NCBI GenBank assembly: GCA_035326425.1
Contig: DAOLFG010000103.1
Span: forward strand, 1 to 13,951
DNA: 13,951 nt
Direction: 5' to 3'
DNA from: CALKJU01 sp035326425
GTDB taxonomy: Bacteria > Pseudomonadota > Alphaproteobacteria > Geminicoccales > Geminicoccaceae
A program made the position numbers and the translations under genes. Shown here in pieces: positions 1-6,632 of the stretch (its first letter is position 1; each line of letters starts with the position of its first letter). The notes beneath the pieces were generated by a model. The model was not told the origin of the DNA and did not search any database. It saw only the letters and a program-made list of their open reading frames with translations.

Positions 1-54
1 CAGGAGCTGCGCAGCCAGCGCCTGATCCGACCCGAGGCACCCCTCCCGGGGTGA
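1..54 (+). CDS. Possible C-terminal end of an upstream gene (partial)
   Basis: Frame 1 is open from the first base and ends at a TGA at 52-54, giving about 17 residues (QELRSQRLIRPEAPLPG). The codons favour G or C in the third position, as in the real genes here, so this may be the last part of a protein that starts outside the window. No family can be assigned from so short a piece, and the open frame could be chance in such GC-rich DNA. A short hairpin (38-43 with 48-53) overlaps the stop codon. Confidence 0.3.
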   Translation, partial: QELRSQRLIRPEAPLPG

Positions 55-94
55 GGGCTTCTCCGGGCTGGAAAGCGCCGAACGCGAGGCTTAC

Positions 95-123
95 ATCTAC
101 ATCACCTCATGAGTGATGTAGAT
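95..123. promoter_or_regulatory. 11-bp perfect inverted repeat, likely VapB autoregulatory operator
   Basis: ATCTACATCAC at 95-105 is repeated exactly as its reverse complement, GTGATGTAGAT, at 113-123, with a 7-base spacer that itself contains the palindrome TCATGA. The repeat ends 14 bases before the antitoxin start codon and directly precedes its ribosome binding site (GAGGAG, 126-131). Ribbon-helix-helix antitoxins of VapBC operons usually repress their own promoter by binding such a repeat as paired dimers. The repeat is seen directly; its role is inferred from position. No clear -35/-10 pair was found around it. Confidence 0.65.
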
Positions 124-137
124 ATGAGGAGTGGTCC

Positions 138-371
138 ATGCATCGGACCCAGATCATGCTCGACAAGCCACAATATGACTTCCTCATGGAGCAGGCCCGG
201 CGGCATGGCACCAGCATGGCAGCGGTCATACGGCGACTGATCGTCGAGCAGATGGACCAGGAAGTGCCCGTGGACGATCCGTTGGAGGACATCATCGGGA
301 TCGCTCATGGCGGGGCTCCGGTTGCCGAGAGCGACCATGATCACATCATCTATGGTACCGACAGGCCTTGA
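138..371 (+). CDS. Ribbon-helix-helix (CopG/VapB-type) antitoxin
   Basis: This 77-residue protein is predicted to be the antitoxin of a VapBC-type pair. Residues 2-40 match a ribbon-helix-helix DNA-binding fold: a short strand (HRTQIMLDKPQY), a helix, then a second helix around SMAAVIRRLIVEQ. The acidic tail (DPLEDIIGI, then DHDHIIYG) is typical of the segment that wraps and blocks a PIN-domain toxin. The ATG is supported by GAGGAG six bases upstream. Its TGA (369-371) overlaps the TTG start of the following vapC remnant. The toxin next door is broken, so this antitoxin may have lost its partner; it could still act as a repressor at the 95-123 repeat or neutralise a related toxin elsewhere. 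Confidence 0.8.
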   Translation: MHRTQIMLDKPQYDFLMEQARRHGTSMAAVIRRLIVEQMDQEVPVDDPLEDIIGIAHGGAPVAESDHDHIIYGTDRP

Positions 372-602
372 GGGGACTCCTCGTCGACACCAGCGCCTGG
401 CATGCCCTCGTCGATCGTGGCGATCCACAGCACCGCCTCGTTGCGGAGGCCGTGCGCCGGCACCGTGCATCGTTGGCGACAACGAACTTCGTCTTCCAGG
501 AGACGGTGACGCTGATCCGCTATCGCCTCGGCTGGGAGCCCGCATGCGGCTGTCACCCTCGACGATGACTTCCGCTCGTTCGGCCTCGCATCCCTGCCCT
601 GA
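368..602 (+). pseudogene. Broken vapC: PIN-domain toxin with internal out-of-frame deletion
   Basis: A TTG at 368 opens a frame whose first ~55 residues are the front half of a PIN-domain ribonuclease: GLLVDTSAWHALVDRGDP, with the first metal-binding Asp at residue 7, and FVFQET with the second acidic residue, Glu45. After RYRLG the family likeness stops and the frame ends at 566-568 with an unrelated tail. In another frame, 549-602 reads AVTLDDDFRSFGLASLP followed by TGA, which is the usual C-terminal end of the same PIN family. Intact members have about 130-140 residues, so roughly 60 residues containing the remaining catalytic acidic residues appear to be missing and the two ends are out of frame. 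The product should be inactive. Confidence 0.75.
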
Positions 603-604
603 GC

Positions 605-1492
605 CTACAGCCTGTAGACCCGCACGGCGTTGTCGTGGAACAGCGCCGCCCGTTCGTCGGCCGAAAAATCCCGCGTGATCTCGTCATAGGCCGCCCACAC
701 CGCCGCATAGCTGCCGAACAGCTTGTCGACCGGGAAATTGCTGGCGAACAGGCAGCGGCCGGTCCCGAAGATCTCGATCGTATCGAGCACGAACGGGCGG
801 ATGCTGTCGGTCGTCCAATGGTGGTCGGTCATGCCGAGGCCGGAGATCTTGACGGCGACGTTCGGGCAGGCCGCCAGCTCACGCATCCCCTTGCGCCAGC
901 CGGCGATGCCCTCTGCGTCGCGGTCGATCGGCATGCCGGTGTGGTTGACGACGATCTGTGTGCCGGCATGGCGGGGCGCCGTCGCCGCACCTTGCGCCAT
1001 CTGCGACCAGTAGAGCTGCATGTCGAACGACAGCCCGTATTTAGCAAGCAGGCCGAACCCGCGCTGCCAAGCCTCCTCGGCCATATAGTCGCGGCTGACG
1101 AAGGTCTTGCTGGGATCGCAGTGGATGTTGAGGATCTGGCGGATGCCCCGCATGTTCGGCGATTCCACATGCGCCGCCAGCACGGCGTCGACGTCCGGTG
1201 CCGAGAGGTCGGCATAAGCCACGATGCCGTGCGGATAGCCCGGTCCCGCATCGGCCAGCGACTGCAGCCAGCGGGTCTCCTCGATGCTGAGATCGTGGGC
1301 GATCTCGGCCTGGAGGTGGACGGTCTTGACCACCTCCAGCTCGCCGAAATCGGCCATGAGATCGGCGACGAGGTAGTTGCGGCAGAGCGGCGTGGTGTCG
1401 CCGACGATGCCCGAGACCACCGGCTTCGCCAGCCAGGGATAGTGGAACCGCTCGCGGTCCCACAGGTGATGGTGAGGATCGACGATCCTCAT
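605..1492 (-). CDS. COG3618-type amidohydrolase, probable sugar-lactone hydrolase
   Basis: This 295-residue protein is a TIM-barrel metal-dependent hydrolase of the amidohydrolase_2 group that includes L-fuconolactonase, L-rhamnono-lactonase and 2-pyrone-4,6-dicarboxylate lactonase. It begins MRIVDPHHHLWD, the family's N-terminal His cluster (H7-H9). Other family landmarks are MRGIRQIL (114-121), VNHTGMP with H184, and ASNFPVDKL with the catalytic-type Asp256. The open frame continues 50 residues further upstream, but that extension is antisense-like sequence inside the preceding gene. The ATG at 1492, four bases after that gene's stop, gives the normal family start. It is the last gene of the 4185-605 operon. 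Beside an aldo/keto reductase and an enolase-superfamily enzyme, hydrolysis of an aldonolactone is the likeliest role; the sugar is not known. Confidence 0.87.
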   Translation of the reverse strand: MRIVDPHHHLWDRERFHYPWLAKPVVSGIVGDTTPLCRNYLVADLMADFGELEVVKTVHLQAEIAHDLSIEETRWLQSLADAGPGYPHGIVAYADLSAPDVDAVLAAHVESPNMRGIRQILNIHCDPSKTFVSRDYMAEEAWQRGFGLLAKYGLSFDMQLYWSQMAQGAATAPRHAGTQIVVNHTGMPIDRDAEGIAGWRKGMRELAACPNVAVKISGLGMTDHHWTTDSIRPFVLDTIEIFGTGRCLFASNFPVDKLFGSYAAVWAAYDEITRDFSADERAALFHDNAVRVYRL

Positions 1493-1496
1493 CGTC

Positions 1497-2684
1497 TCAC
1501 GCCTTGCCGAAGACATGGTGCTGCACCCGGCCGCGCTCGACCACGCTCCAGTCGTAGGTGACGCCGAGGCCGGGCCCGGTCGGCACCGGCACCCGGCCGC
1601 CGCGCGGCAGATCCTGTGGCTGGTCGGAATAGCCGCAGGCATAGACCGGCGGCACGATGTTGGGCATGTCGGGCCCGACCAGCGCCATCTCGTAGAAATG
1701 CGTGTTGCGGGTCGCCGCCATCACCGCCCGGTGCGCCGGCCCGCAGGCGTGGTACTGGCAGTCGAGGCCCAGGCCCTCGCAGATGTGCGCCAGCTTCATC
1801 GCCCCGGTGATGCCCATGTCGTATTCGGGGTCGAGATGCAGCATGTCGGCGCCGCCGGCCAGCAGGAACGAGGTCTTGAGCTCGACGCCACGGACGTGCT
1901 CGGCCATCAGGAGCGGCGTCTTCAGCTTCTCGCGCAGCCGCTTGTGGCCCTCGGCCGAGACGCCGGAATCGCGGTAGGGATCCTCGTACCAGAAGTAGCT
2001 GGCCTCGTCGCAGGCCCGGCCGACATAGAGCGCGTCGTTCCAGGTGCGCAGCTGGCAGGCGGGGTCGATCATCAAGGGCATGTCGTCGCCGACCGCCTTG
2101 CGCACGCCCAGCAGGTTCCTGGCCTCGGCCCTCGCATCGCCGGCGTGCCAGCCGTGGATCTTGAAGCCGGCGAAGCCCTGCTCCTTGCATGCCAGCGCGT
2201 AGTCGGCGAAGGCCTCGGGAGTGTCGAGGCCGCCGGGCTCGTCCTGGCCATGATAGGTGCTGGCATAGGTCGGCAGAGCGGTGCGGCACATCCCCAGCAT
2301 CGCCGCCACCGACATGCCGCGCCGCTTGCCGGCGAGATCCCACAAGGCGATGTCGAGCGCCCCGTGGCCCATATGGTCGTAGGCGCGGACCTCGCGCTTG
2401 AGGTCGTCCCAGATCTGCTCGCGCATGTCGGGGTCGCGGCCGATCAGGTGCGGCGCCAGCATCTGGGCTTGCGCGAACGACGAGGCGGTGCCGATCCAGT
2501 GGGTGACGTACTCGCCGCGCGCCCCGTCCTCGGTCTCGATCGACACCGCCCAGCGCTGCGCCGGCAGCTTCGATCCCTTGCGGGCGATGACGTTGCCGAC
2601 GCCGGCCGCGCCGTGCGCCGGCACCGCCATGCCCTCGACCTCGAAGCGGAACAGGCTCAGCTCGACCCTGGCGATGCGCGTCAT
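1497..2684 (-). CDS. Enolase-superfamily enzyme, mandelate racemase/muconate lactonizing type
   Basis: This 395-residue protein has the two-domain build of the superfamily: an N-terminal capping domain (about 1-125, ending in the signature GALDIALWDLAGK) and a TIM barrel. Mg2+ ligands are expected at D207 (MIDPAC), E234 (WYEDPY) and E262 (MAEH). An Asp-His dyad is expected at D285 and H312, with E332 beyond; the 27- and 20-residue spacings equal those of D270-H297-E317 in mandelate racemase. On the second barrel strand FKIHGW places K175 and H177 where mandelate racemase has K-x-K. The ATG has a good AGGGAG site just upstream. Gene order suggests an acid-sugar dehydratase, for example acting on a deoxy-aldonate, but the altered K-x-H makes substrate and stereochemistry uncertain. 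Confidence 0.88.
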   Translation of the reverse strand: MTRIARVELSLFRFEVEGMAVPAHGAAGVGNVIARKGSKLPAQRWAVSIETEDGARGEYVTHWIGTASSFAQAQMLAPHLIGRDPDMREQIWDDLKREVRAYDHMGHGALDIALWDLAGKRRGMSVAAMLGMCRTALPTYASTYHGQDEPGGLDTPEAFADYALACKEQGFAGFKIHGWHAGDARAEARNLLGVRKAVGDDMPLMIDPACQLRTWNDALYVGRACDEASYFWYEDPYRDSGVSAEGHKRLREKLKTPLLMAEHVRGVELKTSFLLAGGADMLHLDPEYDMGITGAMKLAHICEGLGLDCQYHACGPAHRAVMAATRNTHFYEMALVGPDMPNIVPPVYACGYSDQPQDLPRGGRVPVPTGPGLGVTYDWSVVERGRVQHHVFGKA

Positions 2685-2694
2685 GAAGCTCTCC

Positions 2695-3150
2695 CTATCT
2701 GCCCGTTTTCTTGATCGCCTGGATGGCGGTATCCAGCGCCTGCAGGAAGCGCGAGCGGTCCTGCTTGCCGAACGGCCGGCCGCCGCCCTGGATCTCGCCG
2801 GTCTCGCGCAGGACCGTCAGCAGGTTGCGTACCGCGAGGTCGCTGCCGATCGAGGATTCGGTGAACGGCCGGCCGGTGGGCGCGATCACCCTGGCCCCGG
2901 CCTTCACGCAGCGGTCGGCCAGCGGCACGTCGGTGGCGACGACGATGTCGCCCCGGCCGCAATGCTCGGCGATCCAGTCGTCGGCCCGGTCCAGGCCCTC
3001 GGTCACCGTCACCCGCTCGATCAGCGGCGATTCCGGAATCCGCATCCAGCCGTTCGAGACGACGTAGACCTTGAGCCCGTACCGCCCGGCGACCCGATAG
3101 ACCTCGTCCTTCACCGGGCAGGCGTCGGCGTCGACATAGATGTCGAGCAA
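2695..3150 (-). CDS. YaiI/YqxD family protein (DUF188, UPF0178)
   Basis: This 151-residue protein is a full-length member of the YaiI/YqxD family, which is widespread and has a PIN-like fold but no settled function. The family hallmark DADACPVK is at residues 7-14. Further conserved parts are VSNGW (31-35), the acidic pair D57-D58, VATDVPLA with D74, and the C-terminal GGGRPF..QDRSRFLQALD block. The start is a TTG; the reading MLDIYVDADACP matches the usual family N-terminus and no closer ATG exists. It lies six bases after the aldo/keto reductase stop and ten bases before the enolase-superfamily start, so it is almost certainly co-transcribed with sugar-acid genes. Nothing in the sequence explains why. 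Confidence 0.9.
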   Translation of the reverse strand: MLDIYVDADACPVKDEVYRVAGRYGLKVYVVSNGWMRIPESPLIERVTVTEGLDRADDWIAEHCGRGDIVVATDVPLADRCVKAGARVIAPTGRPFTESSIGSDLAVRNLLTVLRETGEIQGGGRPFGKQDRSRFLQALDTAIQAIKKTGR

Positions 3151-3156
3151 GCGGCG

Positions 3157-4185
3157 TCAGCCCTTGGGTGCCGGCGCGTCCTCGCGGATCAGGCCGTCGT
3201 GGCGCAGCTCCTCCCAGAACGCCGCCGGGATGGCGTGGCGCATGTGCCCCAGATTGGCCTTCACATGCGCCGGCTCGATGCCGCCGGGGATCACCGAGGT
3301 GACGCAAGGGTGGCCGAACGGGAACTGCAGTGCTGCCGCCGGCAGCGGCACGCCGTGCCGCTGGCACACCGCCTGGATGCGCCGCACCTTGTCCATCACC
3401 TCGGGCGTGGCGTCGGCATAGTTGTACTTCGCGCCTGGCACCGCCCCGGTGGCGGTGATGCCCGACGAGAACACGCCGCCGATGACGATGCCGACGTTGC
3501 GCCGCTCGCAGTAGGGCAGCTCGGCCACCAGCGTGTCGTGCTCCATCAGGGTGTAGCGCAGGGCCAGCAGGAAGAAGTCGAGGTCGACCAGGTCGAGGAA
3601 GCGCGGGATCATTCCCATCTCGTTGATGCCGGCGCCGATGCCGCGGATCTCGCCGGAGCTGCGCAGCTCCTCGAGCGCCCGCCAGCCGCTGGTGGCGAGC
3701 TGGCCGAGATGGGCCGCCACCTTCGGCTCGACGCCGAAGTGCCAGTAGTCGAGATCGTGGATGACCAGCAGGTCGATGCGGTTCATGCCGAGCCGCTGCA
3801 TGCAGTCCTCGTAGGCCCGCATGATGCCGTCGTAGGAATAGTCGAAGACGTGGTCGAATTGCAGGCCGCCCTTCCAGAAGCCGGTGTCGAACGCCGCCCG
3901 GTTCTTCGGCGCCTTCAGCACCCGGCCGACCTTGGTCGACAGCACGAAGTCCTTTCGTGGCCGCTCGTAGAGGGCGCGGCCCATGCGGTGCTCGCTCTGG
4001 CCGCGGCCGTACCAAGGGGCGGTGTCGAAGTAGCGGATGCCCTCGTCCCAGGCGGCGGCGACGGTGGCCTGGGCCTGCTCCTCGCTGAGCTTGACGAACA
4101 GGTCACCGAGCGGTGCCCCGCCGAAGCCCATCTGCGTCAGGGCAACGCCCGACTTTCCGAGGGTGCGGGTCGCCAAGGGATCCAT
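3157..4185 (-). CDS. Aldo/keto reductase, aldose 1-dehydrogenase (L-fucose/D-threo-aldose) type
   Basis: This 342-residue NAD(P)-dependent oxidoreductase has the full AKR catalytic tetrad: D54 and Y59 in YFDTAPWYG, K85 in STKVG, and H143 in VIHDLD. The stretch FDYSYDGIMRAYEDCMQRLG resembles the subgroup containing D-threo-aldose 1-dehydrogenase, bacterial L-fucose dehydrogenase and pyridoxal 4-dehydrogenase. The open frame runs far upstream (to 4869), but that extension lies antisense to the beta-helix gene. The ATG at 4185 has GGGAGG seven bases upstream and gives the usual MDPLATRTLGKSG-type start. It is first in the four-gene operon and divergent from 4264. Beside a lactonase and an enolase-type enzyme, oxidation of an aldose to its lactone is the best guess; pyridoxal as substrate is not excluded. 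Confidence 0.88.
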   Translation of the reverse strand: MDPLATRTLGKSGVALTQMGFGGAPLGDLFVKLSEEQAQATVAAAWDEGIRYFDTAPWYGRGQSEHRMGRALYERPRKDFVLSTKVGRVLKAPKNRAAFDTGFWKGGLQFDHVFDYSYDGIMRAYEDCMQRLGMNRIDLLVIHDLDYWHFGVEPKVAAHLGQLATSGWRALEELRSSGEIRGIGAGINEMGMIPRFLDLVDLDFFLLALRYTLMEHDTLVAELPYCERRNVGIVIGGVFSSGITATGAVPGAKYNYADATPEVMDKVRRIQAVCQRHGVPLPAAALQFPFGHPCVTSVIPGGIEPAHVKANLGHMRHAIPAAFWEELRHDGLIREDAPAPKG

Positions 4186-4263
4186 CACGAAGCCTCCCAT
4201 CCGTCTCGCGCGGCTGGCGGCGTTCTGCCAGAGTTCGGCCGCAACGGACAGGGGAGCCGGCGC

Positions 4264-4896
4264 ATGGATGCCGAGCCGGAAACGGGCGAAGCGCGTCGAG
4301 CCCTCGGCTTTCTCGACGTCCGGCAGACCGCCGCATTGGCCGGTCGCGGCATCACCGTGATCGAGCCGCGGACCACGCTGGTGGCGGCCGTGGCCGAGCT
4401 GGAGGCCGGAGTCGTCCTCTGGCCCGGCAGCATCGTCGAGGTCGGCACAGGAGGCAGCGTCGCCATCGGCGCCGGCACCGTGCTGTTTCCCGGCACGCGC
4501 ATCGTGGCGCGGGCCGGCCGGATAGATATCGGCCGCAACGCCGAGATCGGCGAGGAAGGCGGCTTCACCATCAAGACGGACGCCGCTGGCGACGCGATCC
4601 GGGTCGGCGACCGTGCGCGCCTGCTGGGTGGCGGCTCGCTGACCTCGCGCAACGAGGTCGGCGCCGGCGCCCAGGTGCTGGGGCCCATCCGGGTGCAGCG
4701 CTGCCGCCTCGGCGACGGCGACAGCCATGCCGACCCCGATCCCGACCGGCGCGGCGGCGTGCTCAAGGGCTGCGGCGTGGCGCGCGACGTCGAAGTGCCG
4801 CGCGGCCATGTCATCCAGGCCTTCGGCCTGTTCGCCGAGGCGCCGCTGCGTCGGCAGAGCTTCTTCCACCCGCGACCGGAGAATGTCGACCGATGA
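4264..4896 (+). CDS. Left-handed beta-helix (hexapeptide-repeat) protein of unknown function
   Basis: This 210-residue protein carries imperfect hexapeptide repeats from about residue 50 to 145 (VVLWPGSIVEVG, VAIGAGTVLFPG, IDIGRNAEIGEE, IRVGDRARLLGG, NEVGAGAQVLGP), the pattern of a left-handed parallel beta helix as in acyltransferases and gamma-carbonic anhydrases. No catalytic His pattern of a known acetyltransferase was recognised. The C-terminal part (GCGVARDVEVPRGHVIQAFGLF) looks like a closing cap. The ATG at 4264 has AGGGGAG seven bases upstream; the longer open frame before it is antisense to the reductase. Its TGA overlaps the ATG of tam (ATGA), so the two are translationally coupled. 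The fold is convincing; the activity is unknown. Confidence 0.75.
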   Translation: MDAEPETGEARRALGFLDVRQTAALAGRGITVIEPRTTLVAAVAELEAGVVLWPGSIVEVGTGGSVAIGAGTVLFPGTRIVARAGRIDIGRNAEIGEEGGFTIKTDAAGDAIRVGDRARLLGGGSLTSRNEVGAGAQVLGPIRVQRCRLGDGDSHADPDPDRRGGVLKGCGVARDVEVPRGHVIQAFGLFAEAPLRRQSFFHPRPENVDR

Positions 4897-5651
4897 CGAC
4901 GAGCTGGAATCCGGCGCAGTACGAGCGCTTCGCCGCCCCGCGCCTGCGCCCGGCCATCGATCTGTTGGCCCGCATCCCGCCGGGGCCGCGCCGGCACATC
5001 GTCGACCTCGGCTGCGGTGGCGGCCAGGTCACCCGCCTCCTGCGCGAGCGCTGGCCCGAGGCCGAGATCACCGGCATCGATTCCTCGGCCGCCATGCTGG
5101 AGCGGGCGCGCGGCGAGATCGACGCCGACTTCGTCCAGGCCGACCTCAACTGCTGGAGTCCGCCGCAGGAGACCGACCTGCTGGTGTCGAACGCCGCCCT
5201 GCACTGGCTCGACGACCATCAGGCGCTGCTGGCCCGCTGGCTCGATGTGTTGCAGCCCGGCTGTGCGGTGGCCGTCCAGATGCCGCGCAACCACGACGCC
5301 CCGTCGCACCGCGCGATGGCCGAGGCCGCCGGGCCCTGGGCGGCCCGCCTTGCCGACGTCCGCACCATCCGCCCCGTCGGCTCGCCCGCCGACTATGCCC
5401 GCCTGCTGGCGCCGCGAGTGGCGCATGTCGACGTCTGGGAGACCAGCTACATCCATGTCCTGACCGGCCCGGACCCGGTCGTCGAATGGACCAAGGGCAG
5501 CGGCCTGCGCCCCTATCTCGACGCCCTGGGCGAGGATGCCGACGGCTTCGTCGAGGCCTACCGCCGCCTGCTGCGCGAGGCCTACCCGCCCGAGCCGGAC
5601 GGCACGACGCTCTATCCGTTCAAGCGGGTGTTCGTGGTGGGGCAGCGGTGA
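4893..5651 (+). CDS. tam: Trans-aconitate 2-methyltransferase
   Basis: This 252-residue SAM-dependent methyltransferase has the same length and opening pattern (WNPAQYERFAAPRLRPAIDLL) as Tam of Escherichia coli, which methylates trans-aconitate, an inhibitory by-product of the citrate cycle. Motif I is VDLGCGGG (37-44), the ribose-binding acid is D63 in GIDSSAAML, and the Tam-like segment SNAALHWLDDH is at 99-109, with QMPRN shortly after. The C-terminal ATSYIHVL-like part (ETSYIHVLTG) and LYPFKRVFVVG also fit the family. The start overlaps the upstream stop as ATGA and its own stop overlaps the next gene as GTGA, making a coupled three-gene unit. The cytoplasmic role is well supported. Confidence 0.92.
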   Translation: MTTSWNPAQYERFAAPRLRPAIDLLARIPPGPRRHIVDLGCGGGQVTRLLRERWPEAEITGIDSSAAMLERARGEIDADFVQADLNCWSPPQETDLLVSNAALHWLDDHQALLARWLDVLQPGCAVAVQMPRNHDAPSHRAMAEAAGPWAARLADVRTIRPVGSPADYARLLAPRVAHVDVWETSYIHVLTGPDPVVEWTKGSGLRPYLDALGEDADGFVEAYRRLLREAYPPEPDGTTLYPFKRVFVVGQR

Positions 5652-5869
5652 CAGCTGTGGCTACTGTCCGCTACGATCGTTCGACCGACAGCCTGTACAT
5701 CGAGATGCGGCCGCTGCCTGCGAAGTGCACCGTCGAGGTAGAGGAGGATGTGGTCGTCGATCTCGGCGAGGACGGCAAGCCTGTCGGATACGACATCCAG
5801 CATGCTTCCACGAAGCGCGAGCTGATCGGCCGGATCGTTCTCGAGGACATCGAGGCAACCGCCGCTTGA
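5648..5869 (+). CDS. DUF2283 domain protein
   Basis: This 73-residue protein matches the small DUF2283 family: an opening strand pair with the hallmark YDRSTDSLYIEM (residues 9-20), followed by VEVEEDVVVDLGEDGKPVGYDI (about 29-50) and a short tail. A GTG start at 5648 overlaps the tam TGA as GTGA; a second GTG at 5657 is possible but would cut into the first strand. DUF2283 proteins often sit beside small toxin-like genes, but no such gene is next to this one: its stop is four bases from the convergent end of the hydrolase gene. Function is unknown. Slightly less extreme third-position GC than tam may mean a later arrival. Confidence 0.75.
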   Translation: MTAVATVRYDRSTDSLYIEMRPLPAKCTVEVEEDVVVDLGEDGKPVGYDIQHASTKRELIGRIVLEDIEATAA

Positions 5870-5873
5870 GAGC

Positions 5874-6560
5874 TCATGCCGTTCGTTCGCGCTCGAACCG
5901 TCCCCGCTCCAGAAACGCCAGCGTCTGCCGGATCACCTCCGGGTTGCGCATCATCATGGTGTGCGTGACGTGCAGCGTGATGTGGTCGGCGATGCCGTCG
6001 ATGCGGGTGCGGGCCACCGACACCCGGCCGTCATTGGCGCCGGGCAGCAGCAGGTAGCCCACCGGATCGAGGGCGCGGTCGCCGGCGATCACGCCGACGG
6101 GGTAGTCGATGGTCCCCAGGAGATCGCACAAGGCGGCGTCCTGCGCCGTGCCGAGCTGCGCCCCGGCCGGGCCGAAATAGAGGCGGTAGGGATAGGTTCC
6201 GCCCAGCAGGTCGGCGATCTCGCTGCCGGCGTTGGGCGGCCCCAGCATCACCACGCGCCCCAGCCGCTCCGGCCGGTGGCGGCGGATGTAGCCGCGGGCG
6301 AGCAGGCCGCCCATGGAGTGGGTGACGAAGTGGAGCCGGCCGGGCACGGCGGCGGCGAACGCCTCGACCGCCGGATGCAGCTCCTCGACCAGCGCCTGCA
6401 GCGGCCGATGCCGCGAGCGGTAGTCGGGGTTCAGCGTGGCGTAGCCGGCGTCGCGCAGCGTGCGCTCCATCGCGGCCATGGAGCGCGACGTGCGGGCCAT
6501 GCCGTGCAGCAGCACGACCCCGTCGCCATTGTCCTTGCGCTCGGGCGATCCATCGCTCAT
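5874..6560 (-). CDS. Alpha/beta hydrolase (lipase/PGAP1-like)
   Basis: This 228-residue protein is a compact alpha/beta-hydrolase. The oxyanion strand VVLLHGMARTS is at 15-25 and the nucleophile elbow THSMGG at 80-85 gives catalytic Ser82. A plausible acid is D177 in GANDGRVS and the catalytic His is H200 in VTHTMMM. The order HGMARTSRSM..., the NPDYRSR segment and FVTHSMGG resemble uncharacterised lipase/acyltransferase-like members. No signal peptide is visible, so it is probably cytoplasmic. The ATG at 6560 has no strong ribosome binding site. It converges with the DUF2283 gene (four bases between stops) and diverges from the MOSC gene (72 bases). Substrate unknown. Confidence 0.85.
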   Translation of the reverse strand: MSDGSPERKDNGDGVVLLHGMARTSRSMAAMERTLRDAGYATLNPDYRSRHRPLQALVEELHPAVEAFAAAVPGRLHFVTHSMGGLLARGYIRRHRPERLGRVVMLGPPNAGSEIADLLGGTYPYRLYFGPAGAQLGTAQDAALCDLLGTIDYPVGVIAGDRALDPVGYLLLPGANDGRVSVARTRIDGIADHITLHVTHTMMMRNPEVIRQTLAFLERGRFERERTA

Positions 6561-6632
6561 GCCGCGGGCTCATACGCCGCCGAGCCGCGGCAACGGAAGC
6601 CGGCCGTGCCGTGCCGAGCCCTGGGAGTCCCG

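Noticed and set aside
38..53. CACCCC-tccc-GGGGTG hairpin as a terminator
   Set aside because: It overlaps a possible stop codon and has no following T-tract; short GC hairpins are expected here by chance.
1515..2714. Long plus-strand open frame of about 400 codons
   Set aside because: It is antisense to the enolase-superfamily gene; the protein is low in complexity with no family likeness, and GC-rich DNA leaves such frames open.
2398..4263. Long in-frame extension before the beta-helix gene
   Set aside because: It lies antisense to three recognised genes, and the ATG at 4264 has its own strong ribosome binding site.
4186..4263. TGGC...GCCA repeat in the divergent spacer as an operator
   Set aside because: Four-base arms are too short to stand out in DNA this GC-rich, and no -35/-10 pair accompanies them.
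4186..4869. N-terminal extension of the aldo/keto reductase frame
   Set aside because: The extension is antisense to the beta-helix gene; the family start with GGGAGG upstream is at 4185.
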